64,000 bases of DNA from Alligator mississippiensis (Eukaryota > Chordata > Crocodylia > Alligatoridae): the NCBI RefSeq assembly GCF_030867095.1, contig NC_081824.1, positions 138,103,433-138,167,432 of the forward strand. The letters are read 5' to 3'. Of this stretch, positions 8,891 to 20,734 are shown one piece after another (the first letter of the stretch is position 1; the number at the start of each line of letters is the position of its first letter). The translations under genes were made by a program, and so were the position numbers. The notes under the pieces were generated by a model. That model saw only the letters and a list, made by a program, of their open reading frames with translations. It ran no database searches and was not told where the DNA came from.

Positions 8891-11800
8891 TTTTTTATGT
8901 AATGCATGAGTAAAACTCCAACATCCCTGTCTACCCCAGGCCACTCTTTGCATGTCCTTTGTAGTGCTGAATCTTAGTTTTCCCATTGTGTGTCGTGTTT
9001 GATGGAGGGGTTCTTTCAGATCACCGTTCTCTGTATTCCTTCAGGTACCCGATGGTGTGTCTACCAGGGTAGACCTGCTGATGTCTTGCTTACATGAGGC
9101 ATCCATTTTCTCTTCTGGTTAATCTTTGCCAGAGAGAGTTGTCGAACTATATGTGGCACATCTCAGCATTTGAAATAAATCCTTTCCCTTTAATATTTGG
9201 TATTTTTCTGGAAAATTGGCTTTCCTAGACATCAAGGCCATGCCTCTGCAGTAACCTTACCATGCCCAGCAGCAACACCTTCAGGCACATTGCATTACTC
9301 TAGACCAAATGTCTCCTGAGCCAACTTCTGAGTGCCCAGGGGCTGCATTACCTCTATTGGCAGCATCAGGAAGCAGAAGGTCAAGGTGTGAAGGGAAGAC
9401 CCAGTGAACCAGAAGGGAGCAAGTGATGGGCAGCAATAGCAGAAGTTGGAGATGGAGGGAGATGGCAATGGCTGGTTGGAAATGGTGCATGGACCTGTAG
9501 GGAAAAGGGCAGGGAGCCAAGGAGGTAAAGGTGGGAGGAGTCCATGAGCCATGAGTTAACCACTCGTGGGCTGCCAGTTGGACAGTTCTGTGCTAAGCTA
9601 TAAGCAGTGCAGCTGCCTCTGTGTCGTGTGGGGGGATGTCCCTGTCATGCAGCAGGGTTGATTAGTGCACTTGAAACACTACATAAACACAACACCACTG
9701 TTTCTGATAGAGGAGGCAGCCTTTGAAGAGCAGCACTGTGTGCTTGAGATCACCGCTGACATGCATGCAGAGTTTCTCGTGCTGCTAGGACCTTGGACAT
9801 CTGTGTGTACCTTTGCTGCCATCTGAAACATGAAGAATCTGGTTGGAACTACAAAGCAATCAAGACACTGAGGATGTCTACTCACATGGACCGTGGGGTT
9901 AACACCTCAACTCTTACAAATGGTACAAAGGGAACTTGATTTCTTGTGACCAAGACCTTTATCTTTTTGCTGGATGATAGAAATCTAGTAGAGTAAGTGA
10001 AAACAAGAGGAAAACATGAGCTTTGAGAGTGGGAATGAGCAAGTCTTTTTAATTTTTAAACCACTTCGCTGGAGTAATGTGGGGCCAGATCTTGTCAGTC
10101 CATTACTCCCACATATAGTTTGTATTCACTTCATTCCCATTGTCCTCAATGCTTCAGTGACTCAAGTGTGACTAAATGGGCTAAGGGAGCTAGTCAGATG
10201 AGTAATGTTTTCCAGGATTCTGCTGTTAGCAAATCAATGTCAAGTAAGTTGTTGAACGTTGAAATCAACATTGAAAAACAACCTAGCAATTTTTTGAAAA
10301 TGTGGATGAAGTGAATGGATTTGAATTTTCTTCTGATGCCTTTGTACATTCCTTCCACTACCAGCAAACATCTTATTTTTTTCCACAAAGAATGAAGGAT
10401 CCAAGATTGTAGCTTGCTTTCCATCGTAAAAACCCACTTATGCCCAAGGAAGCTCCCAAAAAGATCGGTTTCTGTGGCAGGGAAGCCAAACATGTTATTT
10501 GGAAAGCAACCCAAAATATGACTAATGTTTTCTGTTGGAGACATTCCAAGTTGTTTATAGCAGTGCCACAGAATAGAAAGATGGTCCTGCTTGCAAGGAT
10601 CTCAAAGTCCTAAGCAAAAAGCAAGAGACATGGGTAGATACAGAAATAAAAGGGAACATAAGGAAAAATGAAGCACTGTTGGTCAGCAGGTTGTTATGTA
10701 GCCAGCTGTGGCCTATTTCAGAACGTGTGAAAAGAAATTCCGTCATGTGGAAAGGAAAAAACGGAACATAATGTTATCTGGGCCTAGTCTCTCACCTCTT
10801 TGAACTAGAGGTGACTTTCCCTTTCAAAAAGGGGAAACGCCACAGGAAAATTCTGCTGATTACAACTGAATGAGTGGAAAGAACCAGGATCCTTATAGTG
10901 GTAAGAAAAAAATACTGATAAAGCAAGCAAGTTCATTCTCAAGCTGAGCAGCTCTGAGAGCGCAAGCTCAGAGGAGTTTGTGCTGCAGGTGAGTTGATGG
11001 ACTTAAAGGACTGAAGTTATGGCAGTTAATTAAATAAATAAGATAAGTGACTAAAACATTTAGATTCCAAGTTAGATAAAGCCTAAAATTACAAGGCATC
11101 TAGTCATACAAAGAATCCCTGCTTACCCCAGCAGATGACTATGGGGAATGGTAGATATTACAGCACAGACTTCAAGATGAAAGAAATCCTGCTGTCCTAC
11201 TGCATGACCTATGCATGCACCTGGGGCTGGGTTCTGCTCTACTTGGACATCGAAGTAGACTGAAGCACCTAACTGTAATTCCTGAAAATCCATTAATGTG
11301 CCTGCTTTTTGCCCTTAAGATTGAGTTACAAAGAAACAGTGAGATGGAAGAAAAAGACTCATCCACCTTTTGTATTATAATAGTTTTTTAAGGACTTGGG
11401 CAGAGTGGAATAGGCTCCTACGTCTACGTCTACTTCCACACTTAATAAGCGGAATAGAATATGGCCTTTTATATAAGTGGAACCCAGCTAGAGTGTCCTG
11501 AAACCAGAACTATTGAGCTGGTAACAGATAGAAAGGGCAGAAAGGACAGCATAAGGTTAGGCTAGGCTCATCTTAGAAACAGCTACCTTAATTTTCTGGT
11601 TTAGAAAATCATTTAGAAAATATGGAAGAACCAGTCACCTGTGATTGCCTTGGCTGGTCTCAGGGGCCTGCAGAACAGAGAAAGTAGTTGTATGAAAAAA
11701 AACAGACTAAACCCATTAATGTTTAACAGCTCAGCATTCACCATCAGTTATTGAACAGTGTGAGACTATCACAGTTTTCCCTCTACATTTAGAATAGGAA

Positions 11801-13344
11801 ACATTTAGTTGGCAATCCCTGATGTTCTAGTGGCCCCTTTTCTAACATTTACATTGACCATTGCTATGAGGGGCTGATGGAGATTGCCAGGTAGCAAAGG
11901 TTCTTATTTGGGAGCACAAAGTCATGAGTGCTAATCCTTCTTAATACACCTTCTATAGACAGCTTGGCTGCTGACTGGGTTTCTGGATTGCATATGACCA
12001 TGTGTCATTATAATTTATAGAGCAAATAGTCAAGCCATACTTTTAACTTGCATTATTTGGGTCATATCTTGAATGTTGTTTTTATTCGTTGCTGTATTTA
12101 TAGGCTACAAGATTTGTTGAAACAAGTGTTTGTAGACTTACTCTGACTTTTACTATGATAGCTATATTTTAAGATTAGCTTCATGAGAAACATTCTTCCT
12201 CAGAGTCTAGATGCACAGGAGAAATAACCAAGAAAGGAAACATCTGGCAAAAGGGGTATCAAGTGGGCAAAGGCATCTGAGCTTGCGCTATTCCAGTTGG
12301 GACTGTGTAACGATCTACCCAGACTTCCCTCCCTGCCCGTTTACTTCGTTAGAACTGCTTCCTTATGTTTCATATACAGGGCATGCTTTCCAGCTGAACA
12401 ATTTGACAATAGTGCTGCATATACATCTAAATAAATTTGTCATGAAGCAAAGAAAATATTTTCAAGATTCATGAGCTCTGATTTTTTTTGAGAATGTATG
12501 TAATAAGCATGCAATGTCTCTGATAATGACAGGAAGAGGATGAGCCTGGAACGGCTCATTCTTCTTTGAAGCTGTGGAGTACTTCTAATGAAACTTGTTA
12601 GATGATAGTCAGCAAAATAAAATTTGATTTAATCTATTTTTTGTTGTTTTGGTTTTCAGGTGCATTAAACTAGCTGTTTTCCCAGACAAAGGAGAGGAGA
12701 AATCTGTCTAAAATTATAAGGGGAGGGGGAAGGAAGCCAGGCTTCTGCACTACAATAACAAAGCAATTAATACAGCAAAGCATATATACTCCCACATGGA
12801 AAAGTGGATGCTTATTTAAAAAGTTTTTAGAAAGTGTCATGTTTTAGCCCATCTGGGCTTTCAGGTGGGTAAAGACTAAAGTTCTTCTTAGCCTGTTTTC
12901 TGGCATTGTTGAACTAGCCTCCTTATTCTGAAAGTGGAGAGATTCGTTTTTGTGATACTGGACTGAATCAGGTGGTTCTGTGGGCATTAACTTCTGAGAG
13001 CTGTAATTCTGGAGGCATAAAATGTTGAGATGGACCTGGCCTGGATGAGGAACCGCTTGGAGAAATGAGGCTGTCTAGATTTGAACAAGAATCATCAGCA
13101 TATTTATGTGTGAACAGCCAGGATCTCTGAATCAATTACAGTGTCACTAGGAAACAGATATCAACGCTAATTTATAGTAACCCATAATCTGGGCATGGAT
13201 ATGATGAATTCATTAACTTACTTGCAGACTCTTCATTTTTCTTTTAAGGCTGTTATGGTTATCTGCTCTGCCTTCCCATAAAACACTGGCCACAGAATTT
13301 TACCTATCACAACATGATCATAAGTTTATTGACCTACTCACACA
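8891..13344. other. no gene recognised; unique-looking intergenic DNA
   Basis: Only short open frames occur (for example 9281-9563 on the - strand, 10120-10544, 12211-12474). None has a recognisable domain or splice context. No transposon termini were noticed. Conserved non-coding elements cannot be excluded from one sequence. Confidence 0.55.
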
Positions 13345-13412
13345 GGAATAACTCACATTGAGCAAAGTGGAATAACTCAAATTGATCAAAATGGAATAAC
13401 TCACATTGATCT
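13345..13412. repeat. 24-bp tandem repeat, about 2.8 copies
   Basis: Units begin GGAATAACTCACATTGA at 13345, 13369 and 13393, each 24 bp, with one or two substitutions. The array lies immediately before the CR1 copy. Confidence 0.85.
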
Positions 13413-14646
13413 GCAACACATGCTAGGAAATCTGGTCGTCCATTTCTTTGCCTCCATTTTTCTGAGCAGGGACCGGGTCACCCCCCCCCCCACCAGGACC
13501 CCCATAGGCCCCAGGGGAGGCGCACCCAGGCCTAGGGTCCGTGAGGATCTAGTCAGGGAACTTCTGGAGGGACTGGATGTATTTAAATCAGCTGGTCCTG
13601 ACAATCTCCATCCCAGAGTGCTGAGGGAATTAGCAGAGGTCATTGCGGGACCCCTGGTACGGCTCTACGAGCACTTATGGTGCTCTGGAGTGGTGCCAGA
13701 GGACTAGAAAAGGGCCAATGTGGTTCCCATTTTCAAAAAAGGGAGGAAGGAAGACCCAGGAAACTACAGGCCAGTTAGTCTTACCTCGATCCTGGTTAAG
13801 CTTTTTGAGAGAATTATCCTGGTGCATGTCCACGAGGGGCCAGCAGGGGAGTTTATGCTTAGGGGCAACCAACATGGGTTCATTAGAGGCAGGTCTTGTC
13901 AGACCAACCTGGTGGCCTTCTATGACCAGGTCACCAAATCCCTGGATGCAGTTGTTGCAGTGGATATAGTCTTTTTGGACTTTAGGAAGGCCTTTGACAC
14001 GGTCTCTCACCCCATTCTCATTAAAAAACTAGGGGACTGTGGCATCAACACCTACACAGTCAAATGGGTCGCTAACTGGCTGGAGGGCTGCACCCAGAGA
14101 GTGGTGGTGGACGGGTCATTTTCGACCTGGAGGAATGTGGGCAGTGGGGTCCCCCAGGTCTCGGTTCTTGGGCCCGCACTGTTCAACATCTTCATCAATG
14201 ACTTGGACGAGGGGGTAAAAAGCACCCTGTTCAAATTTGAAGACGATACTAAGATGCGGGGGGAAGTGGGCACGCTAGAAGGGAGGAACAGGCTGCAAGC
14301 AGACCTAGACAGGTTACAGGGGTGGGAGGATGAGAACAGGATGGGATTCAATACTGATAAGTGCAAGGTGCTGCACCTGGGGAGGAAGAACCAGCAGCAT
14401 ACCTACAGGCTGGGGAACTCCCTTCTCGTCAGTGCAGAGGCAGAAAAGAATCTGGGAGTCATTATTGATGCCAAAATGAACGTGGGCCGACAGTGTGGGC
14501 ACGCAGTCAGGAAGGCCAACCGCACCTTGTCATGCATCCACAGATGCATCTCAAGCAGGTCCAAGGAGGTGATCCTCCCCTTCTATGCGACACTGGTCAG
14601 GCCGCAGTTGTCCCTTCCAACCCTACCAACTATGAAAATATGAAAC
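13413..14646 (+). mobile_element. CR1 LINE, 5'-truncated with an internal 3' deletion
   Basis: The segment carries a long CR1-type reverse transcriptase frame to about 14610. It then passes abruptly to TCCCTTCCAACCCTAC and an A/T-rich tail (14610-14646), which is the typical 3' end of CR1 elements. The part normally between the RT C-terminus and the 3' end is therefore deleted. The 5' end falls inside ORF2 (5' truncation, the usual state of CR1 copies), next to a 24-bp tandem array. Confidence 0.9.
13420..14610 (+). pseudogene. CR1 ORF2 reverse transcriptase fragment
   Basis: One frame is open for about 400 codons apart from a single TAG at 13706-13708, at a place where CR1 proteins normally have Trp (V-P-E-D-stop). 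RT blocks in order: K-S-A-G-P-D-N-L-H-P-R-V-L, N-V-V-P-I-F-K-K-G, N-Y-R-P-V-S-L-T-S, H-G-F-I-R-G-R-S-C-Q-T-N-L, V-F-L-D-F-R-K-A-F-D-T-V-S, Q-V-S-V-L-G-P-A-L-F-N-I-F-I-N-D-L, and F-E-D-D-T-K at the catalytic box. There the usual Ala of the A-D-D triplet is Glu; the two aspartates remain. The near-intact frame implies a fairly recent insertion compared with the other LINE remains in the window. The endonuclease is absent. Confidence 0.92.
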
Positions 14647-15664
14647 TATGGGTTATCTTAATGGGGTTCTGCCTCCCACATATGTGAAAACAGCAACTGA
14701 GTTTTACATCTGCTTAGGGGAATCAATACAGCGACTCAAAGATGTAGAAGTTTTTACATTCTTTATTGGGACTCGCATTCTGTTTCTTGTGATGTCTTTT
14801 GTATCAGCTTCAAATGTAGTTGTTTTTTGTCTTAAGTTTCTCTCTTGGGGCTTTCATGTACCTCACAAGATTGAAGGGTGAATGCCTTAGAGTTGGGATG
14901 CTCTTAGTGGAAAAAAAAAAAGTCTTGGCCAAGTATCATTTCTCTACAGCATTTGGTGCTCAGTGGCCCAGAGAAGATATGCTGCATAAGTTAACCATAC
15001 TGAAAAGGACTAGCTACTTAAGAGAAAAGTGAAGAGAAATGAGGTACACTTAGGGGTAATTTTATCCATATCCAGAAGCATGTGAAACTTATATGACATG
15101 ATTAAACTTGCATGATTTTGAATAAGTAGTGGGCCCAGGATTGTGTTTTGGGAGTCAGAGAAGGATTTATGTTTTCATGCAAAACTGCCCCAACAGTTCC
15201 AAGGTATTCAGATCCAGGGGCTTGGTAGGGCTCATTGTAAATGCAGCTTGCAACATTCAAACCAGGTCTTAGATTTTGAGCATACCCAAATGTTCTGAGT
15301 TTTTCGAATGAGGGATTTTGGTTGGACTCAACTCTAACAAAATATTCCCATCCTTGGTTTTACCCAAACAAGCCTCAGGTCTACAGAGGAGGGATGTCAA
15401 ACATCAGGTCTGCGGAGCTCTTCTATCCAGCCCACCGGGCTACTGGAAGTTGAGAGCATGGCCAGCAATAGGTGTGGCGTGCTTCAAAATCTGATGTCCT
15501 GGTAGACATGACTGCTGGCAGTAGGGTAAGTCAGCTAAAGATTAGGCTCTGCCTAATCAGCTCTAGGCAGTTATAGCTCTGGAAAAATCTTTTTTTTCTT
15601 CATTCTGTCTTTGAAAAACATGGCAAGTATTATATTATATATACATGGGGGTGTTTTATATGTG
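14647..15664. other. no gene recognised
   Basis: Short open frames at 14648-14881 and 14820-15032 have no recognisable domain. A one-sided sequence near 15400 (GATGTCAAAC, with text like the 6112 element) may be a hAT fragment, but no second terminus was found. Confidence 0.5.
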
Positions 15665-16065
15665 AGAAAATATGGAAACAGGTATTCCATTTGATGGATT
15701 AAAAACTAGCTCCCTGAGTGAGCTCAGGCTGTGGTTGCTAATGGGTAGATCTCAGTTAGCAGGGTTGTTACTAGCAGTGGCCCAAGGATTGGTTCTTGGT
15801 CCAGTGCTATTCAATATGGTCATTTTGTCTGCAAACCAGATGATTCTATCAAATCTTTTCTGGCTAAATTTATACGTCACAATGATTAGTGAAGTAGTAA
15901 ATATTGAGGGTGCCAAGTTACAGATACAGAGTCCTGTATCACCTGGTTCAATGGTCAGAATCCAACAAAATGTCTTAATATAGCCAAAAGTAATGAGCCT
16001 GGGGGGAAAAAAATTGCAGATCATATATACAGGATTAACTTGGAAACCAGTTGCTTAGAAAAGAC
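15665..16065 (+). mobile_element. old CR1-like LINE relic (RT domain)
   Basis: The translation keeps the RT block A-Q-G-L-V-L-G-P-V-L-F-N-M-V-I. Further on it has I-S-E-V-V-N-I-E-G-A-K-L and V-M-S-L-G-G-K-K, which match in order the post-catalytic part of CR1 proteins. The catalytic A-D-D is unrecognisable and stops are present. Decay is much greater than in the copy at 13.4 kb, so it is an older insertion. Confidence 0.7.
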
Positions 16066-17585
16066 TTTTAGGGATCATTGAAACTTAGTGCCTCAACAGA
16101 GCTGTCAGTGCAATGTTCAGTGCCAGCAGCAGATCCAGGGAGGTGTGGTGGTGCAGACTCACCCCCCCCCCCCCCTGCCGCTGCCACTGCTACTGCTGTC
16201 CCCAGCTATTCCAAGCACAGGGGAAGCCCCAGAGCCATTCCTGCCCCACTCTGGCCATGTGAATTGTGGTATATAGTGAGTGCTTGAAACCAAATTGCTC
16301 CTTAAAGTTTAAAAAGCAGGAAAGAGACTCAGTCTTCTCCATTGTTTGGGCTAGCTGTGGCTGCTCCCTCTCTTATCCATCAGCTATGGTATTATTGGCC
16401 ATCTTTTCTAAATTATATTAAAAAAAATGTTTAAATGTTTGAGGAGAGGCATTAGATACATATGGCTTTATTGAGTCTTTAGGTCCAGCCTGTGTTGGGG
16501 TGAAGGTCAAGGTAGGGAAATGAGCTGCTGTGTAGCATTGGGAGCTTGGCATACTGAATTTCTCAGTGGGGACTTTGAAAGTGCACCTCTAGGGTCCTGA
16601 GACACATATTCCCTCACCTCAACTCATCAATGATGGTCATTGTAGGGCCAGGACAGTCAAACCAAGCCTTAACCTTTGAGAAGTATATAAAAATGAGCAG
16701 CCCTGGACTTTAGCAGTACCAGTGATAGTACATCTCCTTCCAAAGCTAGATTGTCAAGGAATGTGGAAGCACAGAAAGGGAACTCCTTGGTTATCCAGGT
16801 GTTTCAGGTTTCCTTTCCAATTGACAATCGGGTAAGGAAGCTGCACTCATTCCTACTTTCAGCCCCCCACAACCTCTACCAACTGTAGACCTTTGTGTTA
16901 AGTTTGAAGCCTTTCAGCTTGCATTCTAATAGCTTTATTAGGCCTTTGAACCAATTATTATACATCCAGTGATATCATATATAGATGATAAAGACATTCA
17001 ATTAGAGTCCCTAAAATTAGGGTTTTTTTTTCCCAACAACAGCTTCATTATCCTTTGGAGTACCTATTCCCAGGTTAGAAATCTATTGACAAAAAAAGGA
17101 ATCACATCTAAATCAAAATCCAAAATGATATGCAAACAAGTAAGAATGTTTTTAAATTGGTTAATGAATGATCAGGGTGAAATACTGGCAATTTTCTTTT
17201 AGTAAGTTTGGGCTTTAGGAATGGATGCTTGTCTAAACAATTCTTTCATTATTTCTATCAGTTGCAGTAGGATCCTTGTGCAAAAGGATTAATTAGTTAG
17301 CTTATGCTACCTGGCACGTTAGTAGAAACAGACACAAGTTGTCTCAGATTCCAAAACTACCTTGTATTACTACAAACATCTTGTATTATAGTTTTACTAA
17401 GTAGAGTTCTACTATGAAGTCAGCTAAGAAGTTGGGGAGTCTGTAGATCTTTGTGTTGAGTCTGAACCCTTTTAGCTTTCATTCTAGTATGAACTGCCTG
17501 CCCAGAGGAGTTTTCCATCTATTGACTCCTCTGTGAAATCCTATGGAATATGAACTTTCATTTCTACCCAGGAGAACTTTTACAA
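16066..17585. other. no gene recognised
   Basis: A C-homopolymer of about 14 bases is at 16161-16175. Other open frames (16078-16287, 16969-17202) carry no domain. Confidence 0.5.
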
Positions 17586-17715
17586 TCTTTTCTCCAATGC
17601 CTGATGAAGGGTGTTTGTGCCCGAAAGCTTGCAATGAAAGAAATTTTTTTGAAAAATCTTGTTGGTTTAATAAAAGATATCACCTCTACTACGAGTCCTG
17701 ATTGCCAGTCGCTTG
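17586..17715 (+). repeat. SINE-like interspersed repeat (GATGAAGGGTGTTTGTGCCC family)
   Basis: The segment contains CCTGATGAAGGGTGTTTGTG, CCCGAAAGCTTGCAA and AATAAAAGATATCACCTCTA. Related text recurs at 26281-26495, 44600-44725 and 61675-61735, in both orientations, so this is a dispersed family. I know similar sequences from turtle and crocodilian DNA but cannot name the family with certainty. Confidence 0.7.
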
Positions 17716-18001
17716 AGTAGGCATTTGGCTGTGTTCATTTTTAACTAAGCCATATTAACAAAAATGAGGGTATGGAAAGTAGTGTAAAAGAGAGCGAGTC
17801 ACAGGTGAGAGGAACTTCACAAAAAGACTAGACAGTATTAGGACATCAGGTGTTGATTAATGGTTCAGATCAGTGTGTTCTGGCTTGATCAGCAGATAAC
17901 ACAAGAACATCTGCCTTTTAACCATATTTGTTGAAGTGTTCATCAAATAATGTTGGAAGCCTTTGTTTAAGGAGGAGATTCAAAGGGGTTTAGTGCCCTT
18001 A

Positions 18002-20731
18002 GATGGACATCTACATGAAACATGTTGCTGCGCATTAACTTAGTTTATTGAACAATAAGCATGCGCATCTACATGTCCGCTAGCTTACTGCATGGTAGAA
18101 ACCCTTGATCCTACTTAAATTTGCTACTTGCAAATTCAAGTATCAAATTTAAGTGGGATTAGTTACTGCACAGTAATGCATGTATAGGTGTGACCCAGGA
18201 GCAAGCTGCCACTAGAGGGCCAGCCTCAGGCCAGCCCCAGTGCTGTGGGTTAAGAGCCTCTCCTGCCCCAGGACTGGGCTGCCTCCACGGCAGCCCCTGT
18301 CTGCAGGCTTTAAAAACCTGCAGACATTTTGAGCCCTGGGGCACACACACAGGGAGTCAGAGGGCACTTCAGTCCCCTGTTTCCCCCTGGGCAGGCCACA
18401 GCTTTGCTGTGCCTGCCTGCCAGCACCCCAGCACTGCTGCCTAGCACTGCACTGCACTGCACTGCCACATGGCTGCCAGGACAGCACTGTCCAGGCCTGC
18501 AGGGTGCTACAACCTATTGCCAGACCTGTCAGCCCCCAGGGCCCACCTGCAGACAACTTCTAGCCAGTATCATCTGCCTGCAGCACCCCCACCCCCCAGC
18601 AGCCTGCCCTGCACTTGCAGGTGCTGAGGGGCATTGCCCCTGCTGCGTGGCTGCCAGTCCCATGCCATAGCCCTGTACTAGGCACTGCAGGCAGCTGCCC
18701 AGGCCCAGCAAAACACCAGGATCCCATTCTGCTGAGCTCCCTGGCAGCAGTTTCCATCAGCAGCTTGGGTTGCCCTGGCTAGCACCTGCCTCGCCAGCTC
18801 CATAGCCCCAAGTCCAGCCACAAGGCATGGCTGGCCATGACACCACTGACTGCCAGCAGTGCCAGTTCCTCCCTCAGGGGCCTCCCCAGCCAGATGCCTG
18901 CACACCATGCCCCTCCATCAGAGGACATTGCCCAGAGCCAGACGCCATGGCTGCCAGCCAGGTCTAAGTGGAGCCACCAGCCATGCCAACCCCTGCCACA
19001 TGGTAAGGCCCACACTGGAGGGATGGCCCTCTCTGCTCCTGCCCCTGCCCTGCCTCCCTGTCCAATCTGCCCTCACTTCCCTGACCCTGGGCTGCCCACC
19101 ACAGTGTGCAGGGAGGTGGGGGACAGTGCAGAACTTTATTGAGCAGCCCACTGTGCCCAGGCCCCCATGGTTAGGTGACCAAGGACCTCTCATGCACTGA
19201 GAAATGTATCAATGCTGGCAGCAATGTCCTCCTCAGCTGTGGGTGGCAGGGATGTGTAGCATAGCCACAGGTAGCCCTACAGGTACTGTCAGAGGTTGCA
19301 AGGCAACCCAGGCCTACCCCCTGCACTGTCATAGCTCAGGGTCCCATACCAGATGCACAAGTGATCCCAAGGCACCATGGCAATCAGCAGCAGCAGAGCA
19401 TAGTGGGTCGGGGACCCCTCAGACCACACAAACAGCTCCTCATACACCACATGCTACAAGTGCAGCAGGGGCATGCTCAAGGCGCAGCGCTGGTGTGCCA
19501 GGGGCTGGCCTTAGGGCCCCTCCCCAGAGAGGCCCCCCAAGCCTGGGTGCCGTGGGTTGGGCAGCAGTGCAGCAGAGTGGTTGGCCTGAAGGAGGATGGG
19601 GTGGGGAGCAGGGTTTGGAGCCATGGCATCAGGTGCAACCAGCACCCTGGCCTTTCCCTCTCTGGGAATGGGCTGGAGGAGGCAGGCTGCCTGTGGCCAG
19701 CACCCAGAAGCTCACTGGCCCCTGGGGAGTGAGTGAGGATGGGGGCTTGGCCGGTGGCCACCTGGGCCCAGGCCTGCTTGGCTGACTCACCATGGTCCCT
19801 GGGCACCCGTGTACACCCAACCCCCAATCTGAGGCCAGGCAGCACACAAGCACCTGGTAGGGTAGAGCTCCTGTACCTGGTTCCCTGGCACCCACTGGCA
19901 GGTGCACAGCTCTTTTGGTGCCTTAGTGTGGGTGAGGGCTGCCACTGTTGCTGCCACTGCAGGTGGTGCTCCCACTGCCTGGTGTCCTCCACCCACCATA
20001 CCACCTCTACCCAGGCCTCATGAAGCAGCTCCCTCCAGGTCTCACAGATGTTATGCAGCATGCAGGCTGAGACAATGACCCGGGAGAGGTTGTCCTCAGT
20101 GAACTTGAGGTGGGCAGTGAGGATGCACCAGTGACCCCTGAGGCAGCTGAAGGATGACTCCATGAGGACATGGGTCTGGCCCAGGCAGTGGTTGATGTGG
20201 ACCTGGTGGGGGTCCAGGTGGTCGGTGTAGGGCTACATCAGCCAGGACAGAAGCAGGTAGGCAATGTCCCCATTGAGCAGGGGCAGGCCCATGATGGCAC
20301 CCAGCTGCAGGTCCAGCACCCCCAGTGCAAAACACCCACTCTCCATCAGGCCCGGCAGACTGGAGTTCCAAAATGCAGGCATTACGGGCGCTGTCTGCCC
20401 ATCTGGCACTCTTGTGCATGAATGTGCCATGGTGGTCCACGATAGCCTGCAGGACCATGGAGTGAAATCCCCTGCAACTGTAGTAGGGCTGAGCTCCATG
20501 GGCTGGGCAGGTGATAGGGATGTGGATCCCGTTCAGGGCCCCAGCGCACTGGGGGAAGCCCAGGGCACAGAACCCTGTCACCACTACCAGGATGTCATAG
20601 AAATGGAGTACAGTGGACTTCAGCATGTCCTGGAGGGCCCTGCCCACCTCCAGAACAGTCTCCCCATACACCAAAGTAGCTTACACCAAAGTAAACTCAA
20701 GCTAGATCAAATCCATGTGTAGATGCACCCC
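18002..20731 (-). mobile_element. PIF/Harbinger DNA transposon, 2.7 kb
   Basis: A TTA triplet at 17999-18001 and another at 20732-20734 fit the 3-bp target duplication of PIF/Harbinger elements. The right end, read inwards, is GGGGTGCATCTACACATG. The left end is the similar GATGGACATCTACATG, and a second copy of the left motif lies at 18065. A broken Harbinger transposase lies on the - strand. The rest (18180-19900) is GC-rich, with chance open frames. The transposase gives the class; the exact left border could instead be near 18065. Confidence 0.75.
20041..20674 (-). pseudogene. HARBI1-like PIF/Harbinger transposase (frameshifted)
   Basis: The - strand gives, in order, G-F-P-Q-C-A-G-A-L-N-G-I-H-I-P-I, then Y-Y-S-C-R-G-F-H-S-M-V-L-Q-A-I-V-D-H. 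After a frame change near 20370 come W-N-S-S-L and L-L-N-G-D-I-A-Y-L-L-L-S-W-L-M, a stop at about 20231, then M-E-S-S-F-S-C-L-R-G-H-W and A-C-M-L-H-N-I-C-E. These are the DDE blocks of PIF/Harbinger nucleases: the first catalytic Asp (usual L-D-G-x-H) is Asn here, the second (G-D-x-A-Y) and the Glu (E-x-x-F) are kept. With a frameshift, a stop and a lost catalytic residue it cannot be active. Confidence 0.85.
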
Positions 20732-20734
20732 TTA

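Noticed and set aside
13345..13412. Tandem repeat considered as a CRISPR-like array
   Set aside because: The units are contiguous without spacers and the genome is vertebrate.
18190..19785. Several overlapping open frames of 100-190 codons on both strands
   Set aside because: GC-rich interior of the Harbinger element; composition alone gives long frames and no domain is present except the transposase blocks further right.
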